A stretch of 64,000 nucleotides of DNA from DATCMH01 sp036563505 (GCA_036563505.1 DATCMH010000015.1:62001-126000), one strand, 5' to 3'; counted from the first letter of the stretch, positions 42,001-52,102 are shown. The notes: generated by a model from the sequence alone, not told the origin. Numbers and translations are program-made.

Positions 42001-43659
42001 ATGAGGTTGCCCCTTCTCGCCGCTCTTCTGAGCACCTGCGCCCTCGCCGGGCCCGTCCTTGCGCAAGCGACGCCGCCTTCCGCGGCGGGAGCCGCACCCA
42101 CCCAGACGCCCGCAGCGGAATGCGACCGGCTTCTCGCGCGCCTTGAGCAGCGCGGCGACGCCCCGGCCCTGCGCAGCCAGGCGGAAGGGTGGCGCAACGC
42201 CAGCGATGCCGGCGCCTGCCGCGAGGCGCTGGCGCGCCTCGAAACCGGCAGCCCGGGCGGCGAGGCGAGCCGGATCACGGTGCAGCAGGCCGCTCCGGCC
42301 GTGCGGGTCGAGCAGGCGTCGCCCCAGGTGACGGTGCAGCAGGCCCCGCCGGCAGTGTCTGTCCGCCAGGCCGTGCCCGAGATCATCGTGCGGCAGGCGC
42401 CGCCCATCATCCGCGTCGAGCAGCCCCAGCCCGAGATCATCGTGCGGATGCCCGAGCCCGAGGTGAACGTCGCAGCGACGCCGCCGCAGGTCACGGTCAA
42501 CGTGCCGCCACCCAACGTGCAGGTGGTGCAGCCGAACCGCCCCGACGTCCAGGTGCAGCCCGCGCAGCCGAACGTCCAGATCCAAGCGCCCGTTGCGGGC
42601 GTCCAGCCCAATGTCCAGGTCGAGCGGGCGCAGCCGAACGTTCGCGTCGAGCGCACCGGCGAGCCGCAGGTGATCTTCCAGCAGGCGGAGGGCCAGCCGA
42701 CGATCCGCGTCGAGCGGCCGGGAGAGCAGGCTGCTGCGCCGGCTCAGGCCGTGGGCGTTCCGCCTCAGGGCTCGCCGAACGCCCCGGTCGTCGCCAATAC
42801 AGCCGTCCCCAACCCCCACGGCAGCGGGCCGGCGACGGCCCAGGTCGAGCGGCGCTCCGTGCCGACCGATCAACTCGCCAACCTCGAGGTCGTGAACGCC
42901 AAGGGCGACCGGATCGGAACCGTGAAGCGCCTCGTGCGCGTCCAGGACGGCGCCACGCAGGTGATCGTCGGACACGGCGGCTTCCTCGGCCTCGGCGAGA
43001 AGGAGATCGCGGTTCCCGCCGAGCGCCTCGCCCTGCATGGCGGCAAGCTGATGCTGCCCGACGCCAATGACGAGGCGCTACGCGCGCTGCCGGCCTATAC
43101 CCGCCAGTCGGGCCAGTCGGAACTGCCTTTCGACCGGAGCACGCAGGTCGCGCTCCTGGCGATCCCGCCGGCCGAGGACCAGGGCTCGCCGCGCGCCGCG
43201 GCTCAAGCCGGCTACGGCGCCGGCCCGGCGGGGCAGGCCGGGATGGGCCAGCAGGCCGCGCAGGCGCAGCTCAATGCCGGCAGCACATCAGCGACGCCGG
43301 GGTCCGAGCCGCAGGCGACCGGCGCGGTCCCCGGGCCGGCCCAGGCCATGGCCGTGAACAAGCTCGCCGAGTTGGACGTCTACACGGCTCGAGGCGAGAA
43401 GATGGGCGAGGTCGAGGAGGTGTTGATCAGCAACGCCGACGAGAAGCCCTACATGGTGGTCAGCCACGGCGGCTTCCTCGGCCTCGGCGTCAAGCAGGTC
43501 ATCGTGCCCATGGAGAAGATGGCGGTGCAGGGCGATCGTCTCGTCCTGCGGGAATTCACCGACGAGCAGATCAGGGCGCTGCCGGTCTACAAGGAGGACC
43601 GCCAGGTCTTCCGCGTCCTCGACGAGGACGACACCGCCCCGATCATCGTCACCCGCTAG
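42001..43659 (+). CDS. Exported protein with VxV-rich repeats and two PRC-barrel domains
   Basis: A 552-residue protein with signal peptide MRLPLLAALLSTCALAGPVLAQ. About residues 90-240 are built from short alternating repeats (such as ITVQQAAPAVRVEQ and IIVRQAPPIIRVEQ) likely to form extended beta-structure. Two PRC-barrel domains follow (about 290-365 and 455-535), each with LxVxxAKGxxxGxV-type starts and HGGFLGLGxKxxxVPxE, nearly identical to each other. Probably a periplasmic or cell-envelope protein. Promoter not identified. Confidence 0.82.
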   Translation: MRLPLLAALLSTCALAGPVLAQATPPSAAGAAPTQTPAAECDRLLARLEQRGDAPALRSQAEGWRNASDAGACREALARLETGSPGGEASRITVQQAAPAVRVEQASPQVTVQQAPPAVSVRQAVPEIIVRQAPPIIRVEQPQPEIIVRMPEPEVNVAATPPQVTVNVPPPNVQVVQPNRPDVQVQPAQPNVQIQAPVAGVQPNVQVERAQPNVRVERTGEPQVIFQQAEGQPTIRVERPGEQAAAPAQAVGVPPQGSPNAPVVANTAVPNPHGSGPATAQVERRSVPTDQLANLEVVNAKGDRIGTVKRLVRVQDGATQVIVGHGGFLGLGEKEIAVPAERLALHGGKLMLPDANDEALRALPAYTRQSGQSELPFDRSTQVALLAIPPAEDQGSPRAAAQAGYGAGPAGQAGMGQQAAQAQLNAGSTSATPGSEPQATGAVPGPAQAMAVNKLAELDVYTARGEKMGEVEEVLISNADEKPYMVVSHGGFLGLGVKQVIVPMEKMAVQGDRLVLREFTDEQIRALPVYKEDRQVFRVLDEDDTAPIIVTR

Positions 43660-43682
43660 ACGCTCAGGAAGGACCTTTGGTC

Positions 43683-44270
43683 ATGATACGCTCCTCCCTC
43701 ATCGCGCCGCTTCTCGTCGGTCTCCTCGCGGGGCTCCCGGCGGCGGGCGCCGCTTACGCCCAGGCTAGGCCGGGTCCGAGCGACCGCGGGGCCGGCGGCA
43801 CGGGTCCGTCCGGCGGGCAGCCGGCGCCGAACGAGGCGTCGGAACGGCCCGGCGCCCAGCCGAGCCCGGCTCCGTCCTCCACCGGTTCGCCCCAATCGGC
43901 CAACGGCGCCAACAATCGCGAGCCCGACTCCACCGGCGCAGTTGGTCCGACCCAGTCGGTCGCCATCAACGCGCTCGTCAAGAAGCGCGTGCAGTCCCGC
44001 GAGAACAAGGACCTCGGCGAGGTCGAACGCGTCGTCGCGGACGAAGCCGGCAAGCAGTACATCGTCGTCGCGGTCGACGACGGCATCCTCGGCAAGGTGT
44101 CGAAGCGCGTGCTCCTCCCGAGCGCTCAAGTCGCGATGCGCGGGGACCAGCTCGTCGCGCCGCAGGTTGACGAGCAGCAATGGCGCCGTCTCCCGGCGTG
44201 GGACTACCAGAGCCGCAGCTATCGCCCGGTCGAGGAGAGCGGGTCCATCACCGTCGGCGGCACGCCTTGA
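43683..44270 (+). CDS. Exported single PRC-barrel protein
   Basis: A 195-residue protein with signal peptide (MIRSSLIAPLLVGLLAGLPAAGAAYAQ), a proline/glycine-rich linker and one PRC-barrel domain (VAINALVKKRVQSRENKDLGEVERVV, KQYIVVAVDDGILG, KRVLLP). AGGAAGGAC lies upstream of ATG 43683. It is likely in one operon with the double PRC-barrel gene (23-bp gap) and the AI-2E permease (4-bp overlap). Confidence 0.83.
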   Translation: MIRSSLIAPLLVGLLAGLPAAGAAYAQARPGPSDRGAGGTGPSGGQPAPNEASERPGAQPSPAPSSTGSPQSANGANNREPDSTGAVGPTQSVAINALVKKRVQSRENKDLGEVERVVADEAGKQYIVVAVDDGILGKVSKRVLLPSAQVAMRGDQLVAPQVDEQQWRRLPAWDYQSRSYRPVEESGSITVGGTP

Positions 44271-45385
44271 CGAGCCGGCCACGGGCTCGCGTCGCGGCAC
44301 CGGCACCTCCGCCCGCACCCGCGGCGCGCTCGTGGCTGACGCCGCGGGAAGAGGGCGAGGTCGCCTTCTTGCGGCGCGTTCTCATCGTCGCGGGCGTCGC
44401 GACGCTCCTGGCGCTCGCCTGGCAGCTCGCGGAAGTCCTGCTTCTCGCCTTCGGCTCCGTTCTCGTCGCGGTTCTCCTCCATACCTTCGCGAACGTGATC
44501 TCGGCCCGCACGCCCGTGCCGGATCGGTGGGCGCTCGCGGTGGCGAGCCTCACGGTCTTTGCCGTGGTGCTCGGCATCGCTGCCCTGTTCGGCACGCAGA
44601 TGCGCGCCCAGCTCGCGGGCGTGGTCGAGCAGTTGCCGGGCGGCCTCAACAGCCTGTCGCGCAGCTTCGGCTTCGGCGACATCTCGAACCAGCTGCCGCA
44701 GATGTTCGGCGCCAATCCGGGCACGGCCATCCTCTCCCGGGTCGCGGGCCTCGGGGCGACGGTGTTGGGCGGGCTCACCGATTTCGTGCTCGTCGTCGTC
44801 GCCGGCCTGTTCATCGCGGCGGACCCGAAAGTCTACCGGCGGGGCCTCGTCAAGCTGTTCCCGCCGAGCCAGCACGACCGCGTCGAGGGCTCCCTCGACG
44901 CCTCGGGGGAGGCCCTGCGCCTCTGGCTGATCTCGCAGCTCATCGCGATGGCGGCGGTCGGAATCCTTACGACATTTGCCATGTGGCTGATCGGGCTCCC
45001 CTCGGCGCTCGCGCTCGGGCTCATCGCGGGCTTCTTCGAGTTCATCCCCTTCGTCGGGCCGATCCTCGGCGCCGTGCCCGCTCTCCTCATCGCCTTCACC
45101 ATCGACGCCAAGACGGCGCTGTGGACGGCGCTCGCCTTCGTGGCGATCCAGCAGATCGAGTCGAACGTGCTGTTCCCGATCATCGAGAAGCGCGTGGTGG
45201 CCTTGCCGCCGGCGCTCGCCCTGTTCGCGATCGTCGCGGGCGGCGTGCTGTTCGGGCCGGTGGGGCTGATGGTGGGCTTTCCCCTCGCGGTCGTGGTCTT
45301 CACCCTCGTGAAGAAGCTTTACGTTCGTGAGACCTTGGGCGAGCAGACGCCGGTGCCGGGCGAGAACCACGCCGCCCCGACCTGA
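44267..45385 (+). CDS. AI-2E family transporter (UPF0118/TqsA-like)
   Basis: A 372-residue membrane protein with about eight TM helices. The conserved PRC-like core GFFEFIPFVGPILGAVPALLIAF and the final IIEKRVVALPPALALFAIVAGGVLFGPVGLMVGFPLA identify the AI-2E/UPF0118 family. The start is most likely TTG 44267, whose TTGA overlaps the preceding stop. An ATG at 44180 would overlap by 91 bp. The substrate is not inferable. Confidence 0.87.
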   Translation: MTSRPRARVAAPAPPPAPAARSWLTPREEGEVAFLRRVLIVAGVATLLALAWQLAEVLLLAFGSVLVAVLLHTFANVISARTPVPDRWALAVASLTVFAVVLGIAALFGTQMRAQLAGVVEQLPGGLNSLSRSFGFGDISNQLPQMFGANPGTAILSRVAGLGATVLGGLTDFVLVVVAGLFIAADPKVYRRGLVKLFPPSQHDRVEGSLDASGEALRLWLISQLIAMAAVGILTTFAMWLIGLPSALALGLIAGFFEFIPFVGPILGAVPALLIAFTIDAKTALWTALAFVAIQQIESNVLFPIIEKRVVALPPALALFAIVAGGVLFGPVGLMVGFPLAVVVFTLVKKLYVRETLGEQTPVPGENHAAPT

Positions 45386-45389
45386 CCTG

Positions 45390-45863
45390 TCACGCGTCCT
45401 CGGTCGGCCAGTCGACGACGCGGTTCACGATTTCGGCCAGCGTGAAATCCTCCTCCGGCCCGGCGACCCGGTCCTGCACCGAGATCCCGGCCCGATGGAC
45501 CGTCCCGGGATCGCCAGAGACGAGGGGGTGCCACCAGGCCAGCTCCCGCCCCTCGGCGACAAGGCGGTAGGCGCAGGTCGACGGCAGCCAGCTCAAGGTC
45601 CGCACCGTCTCCGGCGTGAGGCGCACGCAATCCGGCACCTGCTCCTGGCGAGTCTCGTAGCTCCGGCAGCGGCAGGCATTTCCGTCGAGCAAGGTGCAGC
45701 CGACATCCGTGTAGGCGATCTCGTCCGTCTCTTCGTCCTGGAGCTTGACGAGGCAACATCGCCCGCAGCCGTCGCACAGGCTTTCCCACTCGGCTGGCGA
45801 GAGCGCCTCGAGGCTCTTGGTCCGCCAGAACGGAAGGGATTCGGTGGCGGCAGAGCAAGGCAC
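45390..45863 (-). CDS. YcgN-type cysteine-cluster protein
   Basis: A 157-residue UPF0260/YcgN-like protein. Its Cys arrangement is CDGCGRCC, DVGCTLLD, CRCRSYETR and DCVRL, expected to bind an iron-sulfur cluster or zinc. WESLCDGCGRCCLVKL is the family hallmark. GTG 45863 gives the usual length; an ATG at 45930 is a longer alternative. It converges with the AI-2E gene with a 4-bp gap. Confidence 0.85.
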   Translation of the reverse strand: MPCSAATESLPFWRTKSLEALSPAEWESLCDGCGRCCLVKLQDEETDEIAYTDVGCTLLDGNACRCRSYETRQEQVPDCVRLTPETVRTLSWLPSTCAYRLVAEGRELAWWHPLVSGDPGTVHRAGISVQDRVAGPEEDFTLAEIVNRVVDWPTEDA

Positions 45864-46080
45864 GATGCGAACTCGGAGGAAACCGGCGCTGCGGTGACGG
45901 CGAGGGGCGACAACGGCCCCGACCCGCCCCATATAGCCCCGCGCGTCCCGGCTGCGAACCCGGGCGTCGCGACGCAGCGTTTCGACGAAGGTCGTGAGCC
46001 GGGGATGGACCCCGGGCCCGGCATCGGACGTTGAGAAGCGACGTGGAGACCTCGCGGATCCGCGCAAGAATTGATAATGT

Positions 46081-48348
46081 GTGAATGGGCCGGTTACGGC
46101 CTTACCTCAAGGGTCGACCGTGTCGTTCTCGCCTGCCCCCTCGCTCTGGACGCGGCTCAAGCGCGCGGCGCTCGGCTTCGACTCCTGGGTCAACGCCTCG
46201 CTTTACGACGGAGGCCGCCGCGCGGCCGATGCCTGGGAGGGGTATTCCGAGCGGGTCGCGAAATTGCGGGTGCGCGGCGCCAAGCGCGCCGTCCTCGACC
46301 TGACCAGCGAGGCCGTGACCCTGGGCGCCGGCGGCGCCGTGGTGCTCCTGGCGCTCGCCATTCCGGCCTTCCGCGAGACGAGCGAGAACTGGCTCAAGAA
46401 GCAGGACCTCGCGGTCACCTTCCTCGACCGCTACGGTCAGGAAGTGGGGCGTCGCGGCATCCGCCACGACGACTCGGTGCGCCTTGAGGAGTTCCCGGAC
46501 TATCTGATCAAGGCGGCGCTCGCGACGGAAGACCGGCGCTTCTTCGAGCACTGGGGCATCGACCCCGTCGGCACCTTCCGCGCGCTCACGGTCAACGCCC
46601 GGGGCGGCGGCACGGTGCAGGGCGGCTCGTCGCTGACGCAGCAGCTCGCCAAGAACCTGTTCCTGTCGAACGAGCGCACCCTTGAGCGCAAGATCAAGGA
46701 AGCCTTCCTCGCGGTCTGGCTCGAGTTCCACCTCTCGAAGAACGAGATCCTGAAGCTCTACCTCGACCGCGCCTATATGGGCGGCGGCGCCTTCGGCGCG
46801 GCGGCGGCGGCGGAATACTACTTCGGCAAGTCGGTGAAGGACATCAGCCTCGCCGAAGCCGCGATGCTCGCCGGCCTGTTCAAGGCGCCGACGAAATACG
46901 CCCCTCACGTCAACCTCCCGGCCGCCCGGGCGCGGGCGAACGACGTGCTCACCAACATGGTCGAGGCCGGCTTCCTCACCGAGGGGCAGATCCAGACGGC
47001 GCGGCGCAACCCGGCGAGCCCCGTCGACCGCAAGCGCGAGACGACGCCGGACTACTACCTCGATTGGGCCTTCGAGGAGGTCAAGAAGCTCGCCGACGCG
47101 GGCAAGCTCGGCAACGACCGCGTGCTCGTCGTCAAGACGCCGCTCGACATCTCCATGCAGCGCAAGGGTGAGGAGACCCTGGAAACCCTGCTGCGCCAGC
47201 AGGGCCGGCAGTACGACGCCGACCAGGGAGCCCTGGTGGTCATGGACGTCGACGGGGCCGTGCGCGTCATGGTGGGCGGCCGCGATTACGGCCAGAGCCA
47301 GTTCAACCGCGCGACCGATGCCCTGCGCCAGCCCGGCTCCTCGTTCAAGCCCTTCGTCTACGCCGCTGCCCTTACCGCGATCCCGAGATATCGGCCGAAC
47401 AGCGTCGTGGTCGACAGCCCCGTCTGCATCGGCAACTGGTGCCCGCAGAACTACAACCGGTCCTATTCCGGCTCGATGCCGATGACGACGGCGCTGGCGA
47501 AATCGATCAATTCGATCCCGGTGAAATTCTCCGTCGAGATCGGTCGCGCGGTGTCGCGGGATCAGAACTCCGCCAAGGCGGGACGGGCCGTCATCATCGA
47601 CACGGCGCGTCGCATGGGCCTGACCCATCCGCTCGCGGACTCGACCTCTCTGCCCATCGGGGCGGCGGAGGTGACGGTGCTCGACATGACCGCGGCCTAC
47701 GCGGTTTTCGCGAACGGCGGCCGGAAGGCTACGCCCTACGCGGCTTATGAGGTGCGAAACTCCAACGGCGACGTGATCTACCGCCGCGACCGGGACGTCC
47801 AGCCTCCTCAGGTGCTCTCGACGCGCGTCGTCGCCGACATGAACCAGATGATGGTGAAGGTGGTCGAGGAGGGCACCGGCCGGCGCGCCCTCCTCGACGG
47901 GGTGCGCGTGGCGGGCAAGACGGGCACGACCAATGCCTATCGTGACGCCTGGTTCGTGGGCTACACCGGCAACATGGCCGCTGCCGTCTGGTTCGGCAAT
48001 GACGATCACACCTCGACCAACAACATGACTGGCGGCACGCTGCCGGCGACCGCCTGGCACGACGTCATGGCCTTCGCGCATCAGAATCTCGAGATCAAGC
48101 CGATCCCGGGCCTTGAGGCGGAGAAGCCGTCGGCGGTCGCCGCCAACAAGCCCGCGGCGCCCCAGCCCGGCGAAGCGCCAGCAGTCGCTCCCGGTGCCCT
48201 CTCGCGCCGCTCCTTCGAGGTGATCGACGGCTTCGGCGAATTGCTGCGCAAGGCGGAGCGGCCGCCTGCAGCTTTCTCGAGCCTTCCGGCCAGGGCTGCG
48301 GACAATTCGGGCCTGCGCTCGGTCGGCGGGCGGATCGCGACGCCTTGA
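46081..48348 (+). CDS. Penicillin-binding protein 1A family peptidoglycan synthase
   Basis: A 755-residue bifunctional class A PBP starting at GTG. After one TM helix (LGAGGAVVLLALAIPAF), the glycosyltransferase domain has the catalytic Glu in ATEDRRFFEHWGIDPVG and GGSSLTQQLAKNLFL. The transpeptidase has the Ser nucleophile motif PGSSFKPFVY, SINS and KTGTTNAYRDAW. The C-terminus is an alanine/proline tail. It polymerises and cross-links peptidoglycan. Divergent from the YcgN gene with a 217-bp gap; the downstream gene is coupled. Confidence 0.93.
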   Translation: MNGPVTALPQGSTVSFSPAPSLWTRLKRAALGFDSWVNASLYDGGRRAADAWEGYSERVAKLRVRGAKRAVLDLTSEAVTLGAGGAVVLLALAIPAFRETSENWLKKQDLAVTFLDRYGQEVGRRGIRHDDSVRLEEFPDYLIKAALATEDRRFFEHWGIDPVGTFRALTVNARGGGTVQGGSSLTQQLAKNLFLSNERTLERKIKEAFLAVWLEFHLSKNEILKLYLDRAYMGGGAFGAAAAAEYYFGKSVKDISLAEAAMLAGLFKAPTKYAPHVNLPAARARANDVLTNMVEAGFLTEGQIQTARRNPASPVDRKRETTPDYYLDWAFEEVKKLADAGKLGNDRVLVVKTPLDISMQRKGEETLETLLRQQGRQYDADQGALVVMDVDGAVRVMVGGRDYGQSQFNRATDALRQPGSSFKPFVYAAALTAIPRYRPNSVVVDSPVCIGNWCPQNYNRSYSGSMPMTTALAKSINSIPVKFSVEIGRAVSRDQNSAKAGRAVIIDTARRMGLTHPLADSTSLPIGAAEVTVLDMTAAYAVFANGGRKATPYAAYEVRNSNGDVIYRRDRDVQPPQVLSTRVVADMNQMMVKVVEEGTGRRALLDGVRVAGKTGTTNAYRDAWFVGYTGNMAAAVWFGNDDHTSTNNMTGGTLPATAWHDVMAFAHQNLEIKPIPGLEAEKPSAVAANKPAAPQPGEAPAVAPGALSRRSFEVIDGFGELLRKAERPPAAFSSLPARAADNSGLRSVGGRIATP

Positions 48349-49001
48349 GCGCCGGCGCGGCTCCGGCCGTCGACGGCGCCCTGCCTCGCCCGGCGACGAA
48401 GCGCCGGGCGCCGCGGCGAACCTCGACGGCAACCCTCATCCTCTACGCTCTCGCGGTGGGCGCGGGCTTAGGCTTGAGCTCGGCCTACCTGCTCGTCCGG
48501 CGCGACTTTCCGATCGGCGGGGTTCGGGCCGGGCCCTGGGTCGCCTGGCCCCGCGTCGGCTCCCGCGAGGCCGATCCTTACGCGCGCGCCATCGTGGCCC
48601 GCCGCGGCGAGGTGCCCCTCGGCGTCGGCGAGGGTCTGGCCTTCACCGCCGCCACCGACAGCGCCGGCCAGCCGCTCACGGCGACCTGCGAATATCGCAT
48701 CGGCTCGGTGACGCCGCCCGCCCGCTACTGGACCCTGACCCTCTACGATCAGACCGGGCGGCCCGCGCTCGGCGATCTCGGGCGCGCCGGCTTCACCTCC
48801 GGCGAGATCATGCGGGAGGCCGACGGCCGCTTCGCGATCACGCTGGCCCGCGATCCTGCCCCCGGCAACTGGCTGCGCCAGCCGGCGGCCGGTCCCGTGC
48901 GCCTCGTGCTTCGCCTCTACGACACGCCCGTGGCGGCCGGCTCCGCGGCGCTCGACGCCGCGTCCCTGCCCGCGATCGAGCGCGGAGTCTGCGCGCCATG
49001 A
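48345..49001 (+). CDS. DUF1214 domain membrane protein
   Basis: A 218-residue protein with an N-terminal TM helix (TLILYALAVGAGLGLSSAYLLV) and a periplasmic DUF1214 domain (PARYWTLTLYDQTGRPAL, RFAITLARDPAPGNWLRQPAAGPVRLVLRLYD). The start TTG 48345 overlaps the PBP stop (TTGA). A shorter start would cut the TM helix. DUF1214 and DUF1254 usually pair, here as adjacent genes. Confidence 0.83.
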   Translation: MSAGAAPAVDGALPRPATKRRAPRRTSTATLILYALAVGAGLGLSSAYLLVRRDFPIGGVRAGPWVAWPRVGSREADPYARAIVARRGEVPLGVGEGLAFTAATDSAGQPLTATCEYRIGSVTPPARYWTLTLYDQTGRPALGDLGRAGFTSGEIMREADGRFAITLARDPAPGNWLRQPAAGPVRLVLRLYDTPVAAGSAALDAASLPAIERGVCAP

Positions 49002-49576
49002 GCGAGAGCGCCCGTTTCGTCCTCGCCACCCTGTGCGGCCTCGTGATCGCCGGCATGGTTCACCTGTCGGCAGTCCTCGCGATGCCTTGGCTCTCGGAGA
49101 ACGACGCCTTCTCACGCCTGGCCGGCACGCTGTCCGCCGACCGCGCCCAGATCGTCGCGGCGCCCGCCACCGGCGAGACCTGGCTGCCCCAACCCGATCC
49201 CAACCTCGCGATCTCGGCCTGCGCCTACAACCTCGCAGACGGTCCGGTGCGCATCGCGACGCGCACGGGACGGCTGTTCCAGTCGCTGTCGTTCCACGCG
49301 CGCGGGGCGGGCGTGTTTTACGCCGTCACCGACCGGGCGGCGATCCGCGGCAGCCTCGACCTCGTCGTGATGACCCGGCGCCAGCTCGATGAGATCCTGG
49401 CCCGCGAGGACGAAGAAGACCCATCCCGCGACGTGCGCATCGTCGCCCCGAGCAGCGAAGGTTTCGCGGTGGTGCGGGTCCTCGCCACGACCCCGAGCCA
49501 GCGGCAGGAGGCCGAGGAGGTCGCCCGCTCGGTCGCCTGCACCATCGACCCCCTGCCGGGCGCGCCGCGGCGCTGA
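48998..49576 (+). CDS. DUF1254 domain membrane protein
   Basis: A 192-residue protein with a signal or TM segment (FVLATLCGLVIAGMVHLSAVLAM) and a DUF1254-type domain (DPNLAISACAYNLADGPVRI, FQSLSFHARGAGVFYAVTDRAA). ATGA overlaps the DUF1214 stop. Coupling to the PBP suggests an envelope role. Function unknown. Confidence 0.82.
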   Translation: MSESARFVLATLCGLVIAGMVHLSAVLAMPWLSENDAFSRLAGTLSADRAQIVAAPATGETWLPQPDPNLAISACAYNLADGPVRIATRTGRLFQSLSFHARGAGVFYAVTDRAAIRGSLDLVVMTRRQLDEILAREDEEDPSRDVRIVAPSSEGFAVVRVLATTPSQRQEAEEVARSVACTIDPLPGAPRR

Positions 49577-49582
49577 GCAGAC

Positions 49583-50461
49583 CTAGCCTTTCGCGGTGAC
49601 GGGGAGGCTCGGCCCGAGCGGGGCGAGGCTTGGGCTGCCCCCGCCGCAGACGCCGCCTTCGAGGGCACCGACATCGAACCCGTCGAGAGTCCGGCGATGC
49701 ACCTCAAGGGTGCGCACGGCGCGCTCCGCCGTCACCGCTTCGTCCTGGGGCGTCGCGACGACGAGGCGCTCGAGGGCGAAACGGTAGGATGCCACCCGGG
49801 CGCGGCTCTCATCGCGCACCCAGGCGACGAGGCAGCGGTTCTCCGCGATCCGGGCCGCCGCGTCCCGCAGTTGGGTCTCCGAGAGGTCGCGGACATAGGC
49901 CAGGCTTCTCAACCGCACCTGGTCGGCGGCGAGGACGCGAACGGCCGTGCGGGCGAAGGGCTCGACGAGGCGCGCATCGGCCAGGGCGTCCTCAGCGAGC
50001 CGCCCGTAGCGAGAAGCGGGCGAGCGGGCGCCCTCGCCGGAAAGCGCGGCGAAGTAGCCGTCCCGCCACCGTGGACGCTGGTCGAGGGGCAGAAGCCGGG
50101 TCCGGACGAGCTCGGCGACGGAGCGGTCGAGCCAGGCGCGCTCGTGCGCCGGCATGACGAAGCGCCACGCGCGGTCGCGCAGCTCGTCCTCGGCATCCGT
50201 GAGAGGAAACCCAGAGACGGGTTCGCCGCGGGCCCGAGCCGCGAGAGAACCGGTCGCGGGCAGGGCCCAGTCGCTCAGGATGGTGGGCTTTGGCCGACCG
50301 AGATCGCCCGTCTCGACGCAGGCCGCCAACAGCGGGGCGGCGAGGAGTGTGATGCCGAGCTTACGAGCGACGCCGACGGCGCCCGCCCCGGGCCTGGCGG
50401 TTCGAGACAAGGGGCGAAGGCTCGGGAGCCGGCTCGGAGCCGGGCTCGGGCAGTCGCTCAT
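49583..50461 (-). CDS. Putative lipoprotein
   Basis: Up to 292 residues from ATG 50461. The lipobox LLAAPLLAAC places a lipidated Cys near residue 47, preceded by a hydrophobic LGITLLAAPLLAA, but with an unusually long (about 35-residue) basic N-region. The mature part is helical (DAEDELRDRAWRFVMPAHERAW, RDLSETQLRDAAARIAENRC), with no recognised domain. Its start overlaps the small gene at 50361-50567 by 101 bp, so the true start may lie further in. Confidence 0.66.
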   Translation of the reverse strand: MSDCPSPAPSRLPSLRPLSRTARPGAGAVGVARKLGITLLAAPLLAACVETGDLGRPKPTILSDWALPATGSLAARARGEPVSGFPLTDAEDELRDRAWRFVMPAHERAWLDRSVAELVRTRLLPLDQRPRWRDGYFAALSGEGARSPASRYGRLAEDALADARLVEPFARTAVRVLAADQVRLRSLAYVRDLSETQLRDAAARIAENRCLVAWVRDESRARVASYRFALERLVVATPQDEAVTAERAVRTLEVHRRTLDGFDVGALEGGVCGGGSPSLAPLGPSLPVTAKG

Positions 50462-50567
50462 AGCGCACACCGGTGAAGAGAAAGACTTCGCCGTGCGGCT
50501 CACCACTGTCGAGAGGACGACGCGGCGGGCGAGCCCGTGCGTCAGGGAATGGGATGACCTCGCCCAT
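50361..50567 (-). CDS. Small conserved protein with FTGVRYER motif
   Basis: A 68-residue basic protein: MGEVIPFPDARARPPRRPL, then GEVFLFTGVRYERLPEP and an arginine-rich tail GGRRRRRS. This pattern is that of a small conserved Rhizobiales protein of unknown function. A start at 50591 is also open. A CtrA-type half-site lies about 90 bp upstream (50654-50661). Confidence 0.7.
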   Translation of the reverse strand: MGEVIPFPDARARPPRRPLDSGEPHGEVFLFTGVRYERLPEPGSEPAPEPSPLVSNRQARGGRRRRRS

Positions 50568-50653
50568 TCGTCGCGCTGAGACCGCGCCCATGCTCCATCC
50601 TCCGCCTGCGGCGGGCTGCCAGCTTCGCCAAACAGCCCACAGAAAAGAGCGTC

Positions 50654-50661
50654 ATGGTTAA
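50654..50661 (-). promoter_or_regulatory. Possible CtrA half-site
   Basis: ATGGTTAA on the plus strand (TTAACCAT on the minus) about 90 bp upstream of the small basic protein gene. A single half-site, so weak. Confidence 0.3.
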
Positions 50662-50764
50662 CGAACCGTTTCGCTCCGGCAGGTGCGGCCTCGCACGAAA
50701 CGGCCTCGCTCTACAGTCAAGTCACTGAGATCGGCCGAGGTTCCCGGCGCGCAGGACAGCGACG

Positions 50765-50801
50765 AAAAAAGCCCCGTTCGCCACACGAAGCGAACGGGGC
50801 T
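50765..50801 (-). terminator. Minus-strand rho-independent terminator without a recognised upstream gene
   Basis: Arms GCCCCGTTCG (50771-50780) and CGAACGGGGC (50791-50800) form a perfect 10-bp stem; read on the minus strand it is followed by TTTTTT (50770-50765). There is no U-tract on the plus strand, and no minus gene between it and 51014, so it may end a small RNA. Confidence 0.75.
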
Positions 50802-51013
50802 CGAAAGCCGCTGTGGGATACGCGGAAGGAGGGAGCGCGAGCACTCCATCCCTTCTCCGAGACTGCCCCGAGTCGCGGGCCGGCGCCCGCGCAAGATCGG
50901 CAGACCTCTCATGCGCTGGCGGAAATGCTTGACCCGTCAGCCGCAGCCGTTAAGTCCGGTCCCTGTCTCTTCGCCGGCCAAGACCGGCTCGTTTCCTTTA
51001 GGGAGGAAGCCCC

Positions 51014-52102
<1,089 letters not shown>

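Larger units (their letters stand above)
50568..51013. other. Intergenic region with minus-strand terminator
   Basis: A 446-bp gap between the small basic protein (50567) and the TRAP gene (51014). It holds the CtrA half-site, the terminator hairpin at 50765-50801 and possibly an antisense small RNA to its right. No other coding sequence is convincing; a short minus ORF (50658-50912) is low-complexity. Confidence 0.6.

Noticed and set aside
41727..42656. Extension of the YihY frame rightwards to 42656
   Set aside because: It runs opposite the PRC-barrel gene and its residues are Thr/Trp/Gly-rich and unlike YihY. The real start is ATG 41726.
46102..48432. A 776-codon open frame on the minus strand opposite the PBP1A gene
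   Set aside because: Shadow of the PBP frame; composition is Arg/Gly/Val-biased and no conserved motif appears.
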